64,000 bases of DNA from Mycolicibacterium komanii (GTDB lineage: Bacteria > Actinomycetota > Actinomycetes > Mycobacteriales > Mycobacteriaceae). The translations under genes were made by a program, and so were the position numbers. The stretch lies in assembly GCF_001050035.1 (NCBI RefSeq), contig NZ_CVTA01000063.1, positions 62,001 to 126,000 of the forward strand, written 5' to 3'. Shown here piece by piece: positions 27,792 to 38,713 of this stretch. Under the pieces are notes generated by a model. That model did no database searches. It was given only the letters and a program-made list of their open reading frames with translations, and was not told where the DNA came from. The number at the start of each line of letters is the position of its first letter. Position 1 is the first letter of the stretch.

Positions 27792-28768
27792 TGCAACGTA
27801 ATCGGACGCAAACCAGAACCGTCATAACGACCCTGACGATGAACCCGGCACTCGACATCACGACAAGTACGGACGTCGTGCGTCCCACCGACAAGATCCG
27901 TTGCGCCGGAGCGCGCTATGACGCGGGTGGTGGCGGTGTCAACGTCTCGCGCGTGGCCAACGTCCTGGGAGTACCGGCGTCGGCCGTGTTTCCGGTGGGT
28001 GGTTCGACCGGCGGCCAAGTGGAGAAGCTGCTCGCCGAGGCCGGTGTTCCTTCGCGAGTCATACCGATCGCCGATTCGACCCGCGAGAGCTTCACGGTCA
28101 ACGAACGCACCACCGGCAAGCAGTACCGCTTCGTGTTACCGGGTCCGCAGATCACTCCGGAGGAGCAGGCGCAGTGCCTCGACGAATTGAGGACGGCGGC
28201 CGCGTCGGCCGAGTTGGTCGTCGCCAGCGGCAGTCTGCCGCCGTCGGTGCCGCCGGACTGGTATCAGCGCGTAGCGGACATCTGCCGGGAGGCGGGTTCA
28301 CTTCTGGTGCTCGACACCTCAGGAGGTGGACTGACCCATGTGACATCCGGGGTGTTCCTGCTCAAGCCGAGCATCCGCGAACTGCGCGAATGTGTGGGTC
28401 GTGACCTGGTCACCGAGGCGGCGCAGTTCGCCGCCGCCCGCGAGTTGATCGACCGCGGCATCACCCAGTCGGTGGTGGTGTCCCTCGGACCCCATGGTGC
28501 TCTCGTGGTGACCCCGCGACGCAATGAACGAATCCCGGCCGTGCCGGTGCACGTCGTCAGCGGCGTGGGCGCCGGCGACGCAATGGTCGCCGCGATCGTG
28601 GTCGGTCTCAGCCATGGCTGGCCGTTGAGCAAGGCGGTTCGGTTCGGCGTTGCGGCAGCAACCGCGATGCTGATGATGCCTGGCACCGTCGCCCCGACAC
28701 GCAGCGACGTGGAGCGCTTCTTCACCCGGGTTCCCGAGCCGACGGAGGTCGACTTCCCGCCCGCCTGA
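27791..28768 (+). CDS. pfkB: Phosphofructokinase PfkB (ribokinase family)
   Basis: A 325-residue ribokinase-family sugar kinase. TMNPALDIT starts the sugar-binding domain, AGGGGVNVSRVANVLG is the first signature and VSGVGAGDAMVAAIV carries the catalytic Asp of the GAGD motif. It matches the DosR-regulated PfkB of M. tuberculosis (Rv2029c), the minor phosphofructokinase. The ATG at 27791 overlaps the upstream stop as TGATG, so the pair is coupled. Confidence 0.93.
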   Translation: MQRNRTQTRTVITTLTMNPALDITTSTDVVRPTDKIRCAGARYDAGGGGVNVSRVANVLGVPASAVFPVGGSTGGQVEKLLAEAGVPSRVIPIADSTRESFTVNERTTGKQYRFVLPGPQITPEEQAQCLDELRTAAASAELVVASGSLPPSVPPDWYQRVADICREAGSLLVLDTSGGGLTHVTSGVFLLKPSIRELRECVGRDLVTEAAQFAAARELIDRGITQSVVVSLGPHGALVVTPRRNERIPAVPVHVVSGVGAGDAMVAAIVVGLSHGWPLSKAVRFGVAAATAMLMMPGTVAPTRSDVERFFTRVPEPTEVDFPPA

Positions 28769-28778
28769 GGGATTTTCG

Positions 28779-29648
28779 CTACGTTCGGTACAGGGCTGCC
28801 CCGGCCGTCACGCCAGCGCCCGCGGCGACGATCATCACCAAGCTGTCGCTCGGCGTAGTGTCGGCGGCTTCACAGAGCGCGACCGCCAGGGCGGCGGTGT
28901 GCATGTGTCGGTCGTCGCCGACGGTGATGCGTTCGATCGGGATGTCCAGCTCGGCCGCCAGCTCCGCGCGGAATGCCGGCCCGGCCGGCGCCGCGACTAT
29001 CGACGCGATCTCATCGATCTCGGTATCGGATTCGGTGAGACACCGCCGCGCCGCGCGCGCCGCCGTAATCGCGAAACAACGCTCGGCAGAGTGCGATTCG
29101 CGGATCCTCAGTAGATTGCGCTGATCCACCATCCCGATCGTGGCCGACACCGTGTCATCGTCCTCTTGCGACCGTTCCCACCAGACCGGTCCGAGCCCGC
29201 GTCCGTCTTCGGACCAGCCGCACAGCAGCGCGGCGCCTGCGGGGCTGTAGGGGAATGCCTCACTCGCACCGTGTCCCGGATCGGCGTCACCGGCGACCAC
29301 CAACGCGCAGTCGATCACTCGCGACCGCAGGAAGCCGTCGACGATGTGCAGGGCGGTCAGAATGCCGCACGAGCCGTTGGCGATGTCGAAGGAGAAGGTG
29401 CCGCGCCCGCCGGGGTGCGGCTGCTCGTCGTTCGCGCCGATGTCGTCCTGAATCATCGAGGCGAGGGCGGGCTCGCCGAGATTGCGATCACGGTAGATGC
29501 CTGCGTTGATGAGAAGGTCCACATCGTCGGCGTTGCGTCGCGCTTTGCGAAGGCACTTCTTCGCCGCCTTGTCGGTCAGCCGCAGGGCACTGAAACGGTT
29601 CCACCAGCCGCCGTGAACCACGGCGATCTGGTCAATCACGGTTCCCAA
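28779..29648 (-). CDS. Degenerate ketoacyl-ACP synthase III-like protein
   Basis: A 289-residue thiolase-fold protein, shorter than usual KAS III (about 320-350). A candidate Cys94 sits in FDIANGSCGILTAL and the C-terminal half has the fold pattern LVMIVAAGAGVTAGA. The HQ..N catalytic pair of KAS III is not visible (AAPAGPAFRAELA lies where the His would be). It starts inside the end of a complete KAS III gene, with a 17-nt overlap. It may be the non-catalytic partner of a heterodimer, as in known KAS III pairs such as PqsBC or LstAB; this is inference. Confidence 0.75.
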   Translation of the reverse strand: MGTVIDQIAVVHGGWWNRFSALRLTDKAAKKCLRKARRNADDVDLLINAGIYRDRNLGEPALASMIQDDIGANDEQPHPGGRGTFSFDIANGSCGILTALHIVDGFLRSRVIDCALVVAGDADPGHGASEAFPYSPAGAALLCGWSEDGRGLGPVWWERSQEDDDTVSATIGMVDQRNLLRIRESHSAERCFAITAARAARRCLTESDTEIDEIASIVAAPAGPAFRAELAAELDIPIERITVGDDRHMHTAALAVALCEAADTTPSDSLVMIVAAGAGVTAGAALYRT

Positions 29649-30684
29649 AGTGGTTCACCAACTCTCGGTCCAGCGCCAGCAGAACGAAACCGATCTCCAA
29701 ACCGGACGCCAGCGCGATGAGCGCGATGGTGTCCCCCGGCGAGATGTGCCCAGCCTCGAGCTCTTCGATGAGCGCGACGGTGTGCGTGGTCGACGCGGTG
29801 TTGCCGTAGCGGTCGACGGTGATGACCGCCTCATGTTTCGGTGTGGCGCCGAAAGTCGCCGAGACTTCGGCCATGCCCTTACGGATCGCGCGTGCCGACG
29901 TCTGATGGGTGATGACATGGTCGATTTCGTCGATGGATCGTCCGGCCTCCCGAAGTACCTCGCGCAGCAGGGTGGGTGTGTTCGCCATGGCGGCCCGGTG
30001 GATGCCGCGTGCGTCGGTGAACATCCGCGCGCCCGGATCGTCGCCCTTGGGGTAACCGAGACACAGCCGGCTGTACTCGGCCAGCGTTGTGAAACCGGCC
30101 AGGATGATGCTGCCCGAACCGACCGGAGCCCTTTCGAGTAGGAGCGCCGCCCCTGCGTCGCCCAGTGTCAGGGAGGCCAGTTCCTTGCTCATGATGTTGT
30201 GCACGTGGCGCGCCGCGTTCCGGCCCAGCTGGGAGATGTACTCGCCACTGACGATCAAGGCCCGCTTTACGCTGCCTTGCCGGATCATGTTGTTGGCGAC
30301 GGTGACTCCGGTGAGCATCCCGGCACACGCGTTGTTGAGATCGAAGGTCATCGCCTCGTGGGCGCCGATGGCGCGTGCCACCGCCGAACTCATGGTCGGC
30401 TCCACCCTCTGTGTCAGGCCGCCGCGGAACTTCGTGATGCTGCAGTTGATGACGAGGTCGATCGATGCCGGATCACGTTCTGCCTTCTCGAGGCAATCGA
30501 ACGCCGCGGCAGTCGCCAGAGTGTAGGAGTCCTCGTCGCCCACCGACACCCGCCGCTCACGGATTCCGGTCAGCCGCTCGAGATCGATGTGGGTGTGATG
30601 GCGTGTGGTCGACATCAGGTCCTCGGTCGCCAGGTGCGTGGCGGGCAGGTGCCGTCCCGCACCTGCTACCCGGGTCTCGAACAT
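29632..30684 (-). CDS. Ketoacyl-ACP synthase III family protein
   Basis: A 350-residue KAS III/OleA-like enzyme with the full triad: Cys120 (LNNACAGMLTG), His260 (HQTSARA) and Asn295 (YGNTAST). It should catalyse a decarboxylative or head-to-head acyl condensation; the product is unknown. I use the ATG at 30684 (MFETRVAGAGRHLPATH), which aligns with KAS III N-termini; ATGs at 30714 and 30738 are possible. A DosR box (30797-30810) lies upstream and is shared with the divergent SRPBCC gene. Overlaps the degenerate KAS gene downstream. Confidence 0.85.
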   Translation of the reverse strand: MFETRVAGAGRHLPATHLATEDLMSTTRHHTHIDLERLTGIRERRVSVGDEDSYTLATAAAFDCLEKAERDPASIDLVINCSITKFRGGLTQRVEPTMSSAVARAIGAHEAMTFDLNNACAGMLTGVTVANNMIRQGSVKRALIVSGEYISQLGRNAARHVHNIMSKELASLTLGDAGAALLLERAPVGSGSIILAGFTTLAEYSRLCLGYPKGDDPGARMFTDARGIHRAAMANTPTLLREVLREAGRSIDEIDHVITHQTSARAIRKGMAEVSATFGATPKHEAVITVDRYGNTASTTHTVALIEELEAGHISPGDTIALIALASGLEIGFVLLALDRELVNHFGNRD

Positions 30685-30795
30685 CGGGGACGGTCCGTGC
30701 GAAGGAGGCTCCATCACCAGCCAATGCGTGCCTGCCATGCGCTCAGCATGGAAGGTCGACGGCGCGTGAAACAGAGCGTTTCGGCCGTGCCGCAC

Positions 30796-30813
30796 AGGGA
30801 CCTTCGGCCCTTA
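30796..30813. promoter_or_regulatory. Bidirectional DosR box between the KAS III and SRPBCC-kinase operons
   Basis: AGGGACCTTCGGCCCTTA contains GGGACCTTCGGCCC (30797-30810). Its centre is 42.5 bp from the plus-strand ATG at 30846, with TACGGT at 30834-30839 in the -10 position. Confidence 0.8.
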
Positions 30814-30845
30814 GTCGTTCGCCCGCACAGACCTACGGTCGACGC

Positions 30846-33337
<2,492 letters not shown>

Positions 33338-33366
33338 CGCCTGTGTGGTTCACGGAGCCTGGGCTT

Positions 33367-33819
33367 TCATGATGAGGTCGCGCTCGTGTTCTCCGCCCGG
33401 TACTTCGGCAGGCCGGGTTCCCGGAATCGGCGACCGGTCATCTTTTCGGTTCGGATCCGCACGAAATGATCCCGGCGTCCGTCGACCCACGGCTGGATGA
33501 ATGTGCCTGCCACCTCCAGCAATTCGTCGACATCAGTCATCGGCTCGGCGTGCCCGACGACGGTCACGCTCCAACCGGTCCGCAGGTCGGCGTCGAGCTC
33601 ATCGGCCTGAAAGGCCACGACCTGATTGTCCGTGGCCGCCGCCAGTTTCGGTCCGCCGGCCACCCGGATCACCACATCATCGCGCCAGAGCCGGAAGTTG
33701 ACCGGCTGCACCGCGGGCAACGCATCCTCGGTGAACACGAGTCGTCCGACCCGCACGCCCTGCAACAGGTCCAGGCACTGCCTGCGATTGAGGCTCTCGA
33801 GTTCTTGGCCTTTGGTCAT
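33367..33819 (-). CDS. Pyridoxamine 5'-phosphate oxidase-like protein
   Basis: A 150-residue PPOX-like split-barrel protein. LNRRQCLDLLQGVRVGRLVF, PAVQPVNFRLWRDDVVIRVAGGPKL and HFVRIRTEKMTGRRF match the 24101-24535 protein. It lies 5 nt downstream of the tgs gene on the same strand, so it is probably cotranscribed from the tgs DosR box. In M. tuberculosis a PPOX gene (Rv3129) also neighbours tgs1. The cofactor (FMN or F420) is not determinable here. Confidence 0.85.
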   Translation of the reverse strand: MTKGQELESLNRRQCLDLLQGVRVGRLVFTEDALPAVQPVNFRLWRDDVVIRVAGGPKLAAATDNQVVAFQADELDADLRTGWSVTVVGHAEPMTDVDELLEVAGTFIQPWVDGRRDHFVRIRTEKMTGRRFREPGLPKYRAENTSATSS

Positions 33820-33824
33820 CGTCT

Positions 33825-35234
33825 TCAGCCTCCTTGGACCAGGGCGAGTGTGCCCACGGGTGTGCAGCGCCAGTGGCCGTTGCTCAGATCGGCCAGTCGG
33901 GTCGCGGCTCGCTCGATCCCTTCGGCGAGTTCTTCGACATCGGGTGCGGCGTCGTAATCGCCGATGATCCCGAATGCGAGGTGGTCGGCGTAGCTCAGGA
34001 TCGCGATGCCGGTCCGCAGTCGCAGGGCCAGCGGCGGGATCGGGAGCAATCGGATGACCTCGCGGTCCATGAGCCGCAACCGTTTACGGGGGCCGGGCAC
34101 GTTCGTCGCCAGCGTCACGACGCCGCGCTGAGGAAGCCGGGTCAACGTGCGCACCGTCCAGGCGGTCAGCGGGAAGGGGATCACGTTCGCAGCGGAGACG
34201 AAGAGGTTGCCGGCCTCGCGCTGTCCGCTCTCCTTCGACCTGCAGAGCCGGGCGTGCACGGTCTGCAGCTGCTGGATCGGGTCGGCCTTGTCGACCGGAA
34301 GATAGGGCAGCATCACCGAGACGCGGTTGTCGGGTTCGCCTGCCGCATCGGAGGATCGCACCGACACCGGCACCAACGTGCGCAGCGCGGTACGCCGCGG
34401 CTTCTCGCCGCGACGCATCAGGATCGTGCGAAAGCTGTCGGTGATCGCCGCCAATGCGACGTCGTTGACCGTGACGTCGAACCGTTCACAGATGCGGTGC
34501 ACGTCCGGCAGCGACACCTCGACGGCGGCGTAGCGGCGCATGTCGGTCACCGGACCGGTCAGCGACGACGAGGGAGTCGGCCGCAGGAGTCCGCCCGCTA
34601 GCTCGACGGCGCCGTGCAGAGCCTGGGTCGCGGCGGAGCCCACACCGACAGACGTTCGCCACGCCGCGGTCATCCAGTCGATCGGGTTGAGCGACAGGGC
34701 GGGCAGCCGCGGGCCTTTCGGCGCCGGCCGCGCAGCGCGAAGCGCCGGCGCAAACGTCTCGCCGCCGTGCCCGTCGCACAGGTGCGCGAGCAGATGGGTC
34801 GCCGCGACCCCGTCGGCGATGCAGTGGTGAATCTTGATCAGCATCGCCCACCGGTTGTGTGCCAGACCGTCGACGATCCAGCACTCCCACAGCGGCCTGT
34901 CGCGGTCCAGGCGGCGCTCCATGACCTCGGCGGCCCATCGGAACAGCGCCGCGTCGTCGCCGGGCCGCGGCAGCGCCGCCCGACGGATGTGGTGGGTGAT
35001 GTCGACCTGCGCATCGTCGACCCATTCGGGAGCTTCGAGGTCGAGCGGATGGGTGCGCAGCACCTGCCCGAAGCGGGGTACCGTCAGGACTCGCTCACCG
35101 AGATCGGCTAGAAGCGAGTCGAATTCAGGCATCGGCCCGGCGAGAACGGCGATGGCACCGATCGCGAGGCTCACATGCGGGTCGGAGTCCTCGGCGTGCA
35201 GGAATCCCGCGTCCAACGTCGTGAGCTGGTCCAT
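33825..35234 (-). CDS. tgs1: Triacylglycerol synthase (WS/DGAT), Tgs1-like
   Basis: A 469-residue WS/DGAT enzyme. It begins MDQLTTLDAGFLHAEDSD, has the catalytic KIHHCIADGVAAT (about residues 133-145), VNDVALAA and TNVPGPRKRLR. The setting (DosR box, PPOX neighbour) is that of Tgs1, the main DosR-induced triacylglycerol synthase of M. tuberculosis, but assignment between this copy and the one at 6514-7872 is uncertain. The ATG is 42.5 bp from the DosR box at 35270-35283 and 6 nt from GACAGT (35241-35246), indicating a leaderless message. Confidence 0.92.
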   Translation of the reverse strand: MDQLTTLDAGFLHAEDSDPHVSLAIGAIAVLAGPMPEFDSLLADLGERVLTVPRFGQVLRTHPLDLEAPEWVDDAQVDITHHIRRAALPRPGDDAALFRWAAEVMERRLDRDRPLWECWIVDGLAHNRWAMLIKIHHCIADGVAATHLLAHLCDGHGGETFAPALRAARPAPKGPRLPALSLNPIDWMTAAWRTSVGVGSAATQALHGAVELAGGLLRPTPSSSLTGPVTDMRRYAAVEVSLPDVHRICERFDVTVNDVALAAITDSFRTILMRRGEKPRRTALRTLVPVSVRSSDAAGEPDNRVSVMLPYLPVDKADPIQQLQTVHARLCRSKESGQREAGNLFVSAANVIPFPLTAWTVRTLTRLPQRGVVTLATNVPGPRKRLRLMDREVIRLLPIPPLALRLRTGIAILSYADHLAFGIIGDYDAAPDVEELAEGIERAATRLADLSNGHWRCTPVGTLALVQGG

Positions 35235-35269
35235 ACGTCTACTGTCGGCGACCGGTGTACACGCCAGTA

Positions 35270-35283
35270 GGGCCTTAGGTCCC
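35270..35283 (-). promoter_or_regulatory. DosR box for tgs1
   Basis: GGGCCTTAGGTCCC is a strong palindrome centred 42.5 bp before the tgs1 ATG at 35234. It touches the last base of the fdxA stop codon, so fdxA read-through may add to tgs1 expression. Confidence 0.8.
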
Positions 35284-35621
35284 TACTTCGGTGGCATCGC
35301 CGCGACCAGAGGCGTGTCGACACCGACCGGGCCGAGCTTGGCGGCACCGCCGGGTATCCCGAGGGGAGCGTCGCGGCCGGGCAGGACCTCGGAGAAGAAC
35401 GCGGCGTTGTCGGCGAGGTGGCGTAGCTCGTCGTCGGGCAGGTCGGTCTCGAAATAGATCGCGTCTTCTTCACACGCGATCCTGCACGCCCCGCAGTCCA
35501 CGCACTCGTCGGGGTTGATGTACAGCGATCTCGCGCCCTCGTAAATGCAGTCGACCGGGCACTCCGGCACACACGACTTGTGCATCACGTCCACACACGC
35601 ACTGCTGATCACGTAGGTCAT
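35283..35621 (-). CDS. fdxA: 7Fe ferredoxin FdxA
   Basis: A 112-residue ferredoxin. By comparison with 7Fe ferredoxins, C9, C17 and C50 should hold a 3Fe-4S cluster and C21, C40, C43 and C46 a 4Fe-4S cluster (CVPECPVDCIYEG and PDECVDCGACRIAC). A roughly 50-residue C-terminal extension is typical of actinobacterial FdxA. The M. tuberculosis homologue (Rv2007c) is DosR-induced. The start at 35621 is 43 bp from a DosR box and 6 nt from TACACT (35628-35633). A longer frame to 35729 would overlap the boxes. Confidence 0.93.
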   Translation of the reverse strand: MTYVISSACVDVMHKSCVPECPVDCIYEGARSLYINPDECVDCGACRIACEEDAIYFETDLPDDELRHLADNAAFFSEVLPGRDAPLGIPGGAAKLGPVGVDTPLVAAMPPK

Positions 35622-35657
35622 GGCCGCAGTGTAGGAATCGCGGTGATCCCTCGTCGT

Positions 35658-35695
35658 GGGTCGAAGGCCCGCGGAATCGAGGACCAAGGTCCCTG
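35658..35695. promoter_or_regulatory. Pair of DosR boxes upstream of fdxA
   Basis: GGGTCGAAGGCCC at 35658-35670 is centred 43 bp from the fdxA start, and AGGACCAAGGTCCCTG at 35680-35695 lies 23.5 bp further upstream. The plus-strand beta-glucosidase gene starts 65 bp beyond the second box, so its control by the same sites is possible but the spacing does not match the other DosR genes. Confidence 0.78.
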
Positions 35696-35752
35696 CCGCG
35701 GTGTGGCGGAACCCGTTCCCCGGCCGCACCGATGACGTGATACTGGACCGTT

Positions 35753-38167
35753 GTGACGGCAGATCCGATGCTCCGTGCGCAAGACCTGTTGCGCCAGATG
35801 ACGGTCGATGAGAAGGCGATGCAGTTGTCTTCGGTGTTCCCGCTGGCGCTCTTCACACCCGAGGGCACCAACCGCGACAAGCTCGACGCGCTCGTCGGGA
35901 ACGGGATCGGGCACGTCTGCGCTCTCGGGATGATCGGCCACAAGGCGCCTGTCGCTCTGGCACAGTCGGTCAACGCGATTCAGCGTTACCTGATGACCCA
36001 GACCCGGCTCAAGATCCCCGCGATCTTCCACAACGAGGCGATGAGCGGTGTGGTGGCGCCGGGCTTCACCGCGTTCCCGACCCCGATCGCGATGGCCGCA
36101 ACGTGGGACACCGCGGTGGTGGAGGAGATGACGGATCTCGTTCGCCGCCAACTACGGTCGGTCGGGCTGCGCCAGGCGCTGGGCCCGGTGATGGACATCG
36201 CCCGCGACGCCCGCTGGGGCAGGATCGGCGAGACGTTCGGCGAGGACGCCTATCTCGTCAGCGCGATGAGCGTCGCGTACACGCGCGGTCTGCAGTCGGA
36301 CGACCTGACGCAGGGAGTGTCGGCCACCGGTAAGCACTTCATCGGTTACGCGGTCACGGAAGGCGGGCAGAACATGGCGGCGACCGCGATCGGGCCCCGA
36401 GAACTGCGCGACGTCTTCGCGCGGCCGTTCGAGGCGGCGATCCGGTTGGCGGGGCTGGCGAGTGTGATGCCCAGCTACAGCGAATTCGACGGTGTGCCGA
36501 TTTCCGCCTCGCACCCGGTGTTGACGACATTGCTCCGCGACCAGTTGGGCTTCGCCGGGACGACGGTTTCCGACTACGTCGCGATCGAATTCCTGCACAC
36601 GCGGCAGCGGGTGGCCGAAACCGCCGAGGACGCCGGTGTTCTCGCGCTCACAGCGGGTATGGACGTCGAGCTGCCAGAAGTCTTCGGCTACGGCGAGGTG
36701 TTGGCGGCCGCCGTGCGCAAGGGCAGGATCTCCGAGCCGGTGCTCGACTGGTCGGTGCTCCGGGTGCTGCGCGACAAGTTCGCGCTCGGGCTCTTCGACG
36801 ACCCGTATGTTCCCGAGGACCCCATCGTCATCGAAGCGGTCGCGAGCGAGGGTGCCGATCTTTCGGCGCGCATGGCCGCGCGTGCGGTGACGCTGCTCAA
36901 GAACGACGGCGACCTCCTGCCGTTGCACCGAGACCTCCGGCGGATCGCGGTCATCGGTCCGCACGCCGACGACGTGGCGGCGGGGTTCTCGACCTACACG
37001 TTCGCCGATGTGGTGAAGATGCTGGAAGCCCGCGCCACGGGTGGCGAGATGGCCATGGCGGGAATGGAACTCGGTGGCGAAGTGCCCCACGAAGCGCTCA
37101 TGGCGATCGCGGGTGAACTCGGACCGGTTTTCGCGACCGACCGGCGCGCCTACATCGAGTCCAACTACGAGGCTGTCTCGCTCGCGGACGCCGTTCGGCG
37201 GCTGTTGCCCCAAGCGGAGGTGGTCACCGTCGCCGGCACCGGTGTGACCCCGACGGAGCCGGTCGACATCGCGGCCGCCGTCGCCGCCGCCCGGGATGCC
37301 GACGCCGTGATCCTGGCGGTCGGAGGACGGTCGTCGTGGTCGGGTGCGCGAACCGAGGGGGAGGGGTCGGACACCGCCGACATCACACTGCCCGCCCAGC
37401 AGGTGGAGTTGATCGGGGCGGTGAGCGCGCTGGGCAAGCCTACGGTCACCGCTCTCTCGATGGGGAGGCCGTTTGCGCTCGACGGCGTCATCGACCAGTT
37501 GCCCGCGGTGCTGACCGCGTTCTACGCCGGCCCGTATCAGGCGAGAGCGGTCGCCGACGCGATCTTTGGAGTCACGAATCCCGCTGGGAGGCTTCCGTTC
37601 ACGATGCCGCGGCACGTCGGGCAGGTGCCGATCCATCACGGCCAGAAGACCGGCAGCGGGTACCGGCGCACCGACGCAGACCCCCACGGCGGCTATCTCG
37701 ACATGGCAGCCACGCCGTTGTTCGCGTTCGGTCACGGCCTGAGCTACACCACGTTCACATACGGCCCGCTGGAGCTCGCGAGCGACTTGGTCGACGCGGG
37801 CGGTGCGGTGACCGCGTCCGTCGTCGTGACCAATTCCGGACAACGACCCGGGTCCGAGGTCGTGCAGTTGTACGCCGCCGACACCGCCACCGGTGTCACG
37901 TTGCCCGCCCAACAGCTCGTCGGGTTCGCCCGCGTCGACCTGGACCCGGGTGGGTCCAGGTCGGTCACCTTCACGCTGCCGATGGGTGTCCTTGCCTATA
38001 CCGGTATTTCGGGTGAACTAATCATGGAGCCGGGTCCGGTGGAGTTGAGCGTAGGCACGAGCTCGGCGGACATCCGAGCCCGTGCCACGGTCACCGTCAC
38101 CGGCGAGACGCGCACCTTCCGCCGCGACGATCGGACGTTCTTCTCGTCGGCGGCGGTAGGCGCCTAG
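35753..38167 (+). CDS. Glycoside hydrolase family 3 beta-glucosidase
   Basis: An 804-residue GH3 enzyme. The N-terminal barrel has KHFIGYAVTEGG and the catalytic nucleophile Asp in GTTVSDYVAIEF (about residue 274). The second domain has VILAVGGRSSWSGARTEGEG and a C-terminal Fn3-like domain follows (VVVTNSGQRPGSEVVQLY). There is no signal peptide, so it is probably cytoplasmic. The start is a GTG at 35753; the ATG at 35768 is an alternative. It is divergent from fdxA. It should hydrolyse beta-glucosides; the natural substrate is unknown. Confidence 0.9.
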   Translation: MTADPMLRAQDLLRQMTVDEKAMQLSSVFPLALFTPEGTNRDKLDALVGNGIGHVCALGMIGHKAPVALAQSVNAIQRYLMTQTRLKIPAIFHNEAMSGVVAPGFTAFPTPIAMAATWDTAVVEEMTDLVRRQLRSVGLRQALGPVMDIARDARWGRIGETFGEDAYLVSAMSVAYTRGLQSDDLTQGVSATGKHFIGYAVTEGGQNMAATAIGPRELRDVFARPFEAAIRLAGLASVMPSYSEFDGVPISASHPVLTTLLRDQLGFAGTTVSDYVAIEFLHTRQRVAETAEDAGVLALTAGMDVELPEVFGYGEVLAAAVRKGRISEPVLDWSVLRVLRDKFALGLFDDPYVPEDPIVIEAVASEGADLSARMAARAVTLLKNDGDLLPLHRDLRRIAVIGPHADDVAAGFSTYTFADVVKMLEARATGGEMAMAGMELGGEVPHEALMAIAGELGPVFATDRRAYIESNYEAVSLADAVRRLLPQAEVVTVAGTGVTPTEPVDIAAAVAAARDADAVILAVGGRSSWSGARTEGEGSDTADITLPAQQVELIGAVSALGKPTVTALSMGRPFALDGVIDQLPAVLTAFYAGPYQARAVADAIFGVTNPAGRLPFTMPRHVGQVPIHHGQKTGSGYRRTDADPHGGYLDMAATPLFAFGHGLSYTTFTYGPLELASDLVDAGGAVTASVVVTNSGQRPGSEVVQLYAADTATGVTLPAQQLVGFARVDLDPGGSRSVTFTLPMGVLAYTGISGELIMEPGPVELSVGTSSADIRARATVTVTGETRTFRRDDRTFFSSAAVGA

Positions 38168-38168
38168 C

Positions 38169-38621
38169 TCACCGCGAGGCCCGGGTGTGCAACGGTGCGT
38201 CGTACACCGCGGCCAGCCGGCCCAGCGTCAACGCGCCCAGCAGCAGACCGAAATCGCGCAGGGCGATGTCGTAGAACCCGGAGTAGGTCAGCAGGTTGAC
38301 GATGATGCCCGCGAGCCAGAGCGCGACGACATACGCGGCGTATCGCGGTTTGAGCGCGACCGCGATGCCGGCCACGATCTCGATCACGCCGACGATCAAC
38401 ATCGTCTGGTGCGCGGTGAACGGGCTGAGGTCGACGATCCACGGGGCGAGGTAGCCCTCCCAGTCGGTCAGTACGTTCGTGAACTTGTCCAGGCCCATCA
38501 CGATCGGGAGCACCGTGAATCCGATCCGCAGGATCAGGTAGGCGCCGTAGAGGGGATCGGTGCGGGCTCGCAGCAGCGGGCTCGTCGAGTGGTCGTGTAC
38601 GGGGGTGTTCGAGGTGGTCAT
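38169..38621 (-). CDS. DoxX-like four-helix membrane protein
   Basis: A 150-residue integral membrane protein with about four helices (near 27-45, 72-92, 96-117 and 120-138) and the DoxX-type sequence LRIGFTVLPIVMGLDKFTNVL and MLIVGVIEIVAGIAVAL. It is convergent with the beta-glucosidase, with a 1-nt gap, and divergent from a Cys-rich HTH regulator. The intergenic region contains an AT-rich inverted repeat that may be the operator. The function of DoxX-like proteins is poorly defined; redox links are reported for some. Confidence 0.82.
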   Translation of the reverse strand: MTTSNTPVHDHSTSPLLRARTDPLYGAYLILRIGFTVLPIVMGLDKFTNVLTDWEGYLAPWIVDLSPFTAHQTMLIVGVIEIVAGIAVALKPRYAAYVVALWLAGIIVNLLTYSGFYDIALRDFGLLLGALTLGRLAAVYDAPLHTRASR

Positions 38622-38634
38622 GACGCCGTTCCTT

Positions 38635-38662
38635 TCTAAAAACAGCTCCTATATCTTTTAGA
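38635..38662. promoter_or_regulatory. Inverted repeat between the DoxX and regulator genes (candidate operator)
   Basis: TCTAAAA at 38635-38641 and its exact complement TTTTAGA at 38656-38662 are separated by 14 bp, in an AT-rich patch 14 bp upstream of the DoxX ATG (38621). The position between divergent genes, one of them a winged-helix regulator, suggests an operator. No biochemical evidence. Confidence 0.5.
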
Positions 38663-38713
38663 CCACACCCAATGCTGCAGTTTGTCAAGAGTCTTTGGTG
38701 ATAGAATCGTCCG

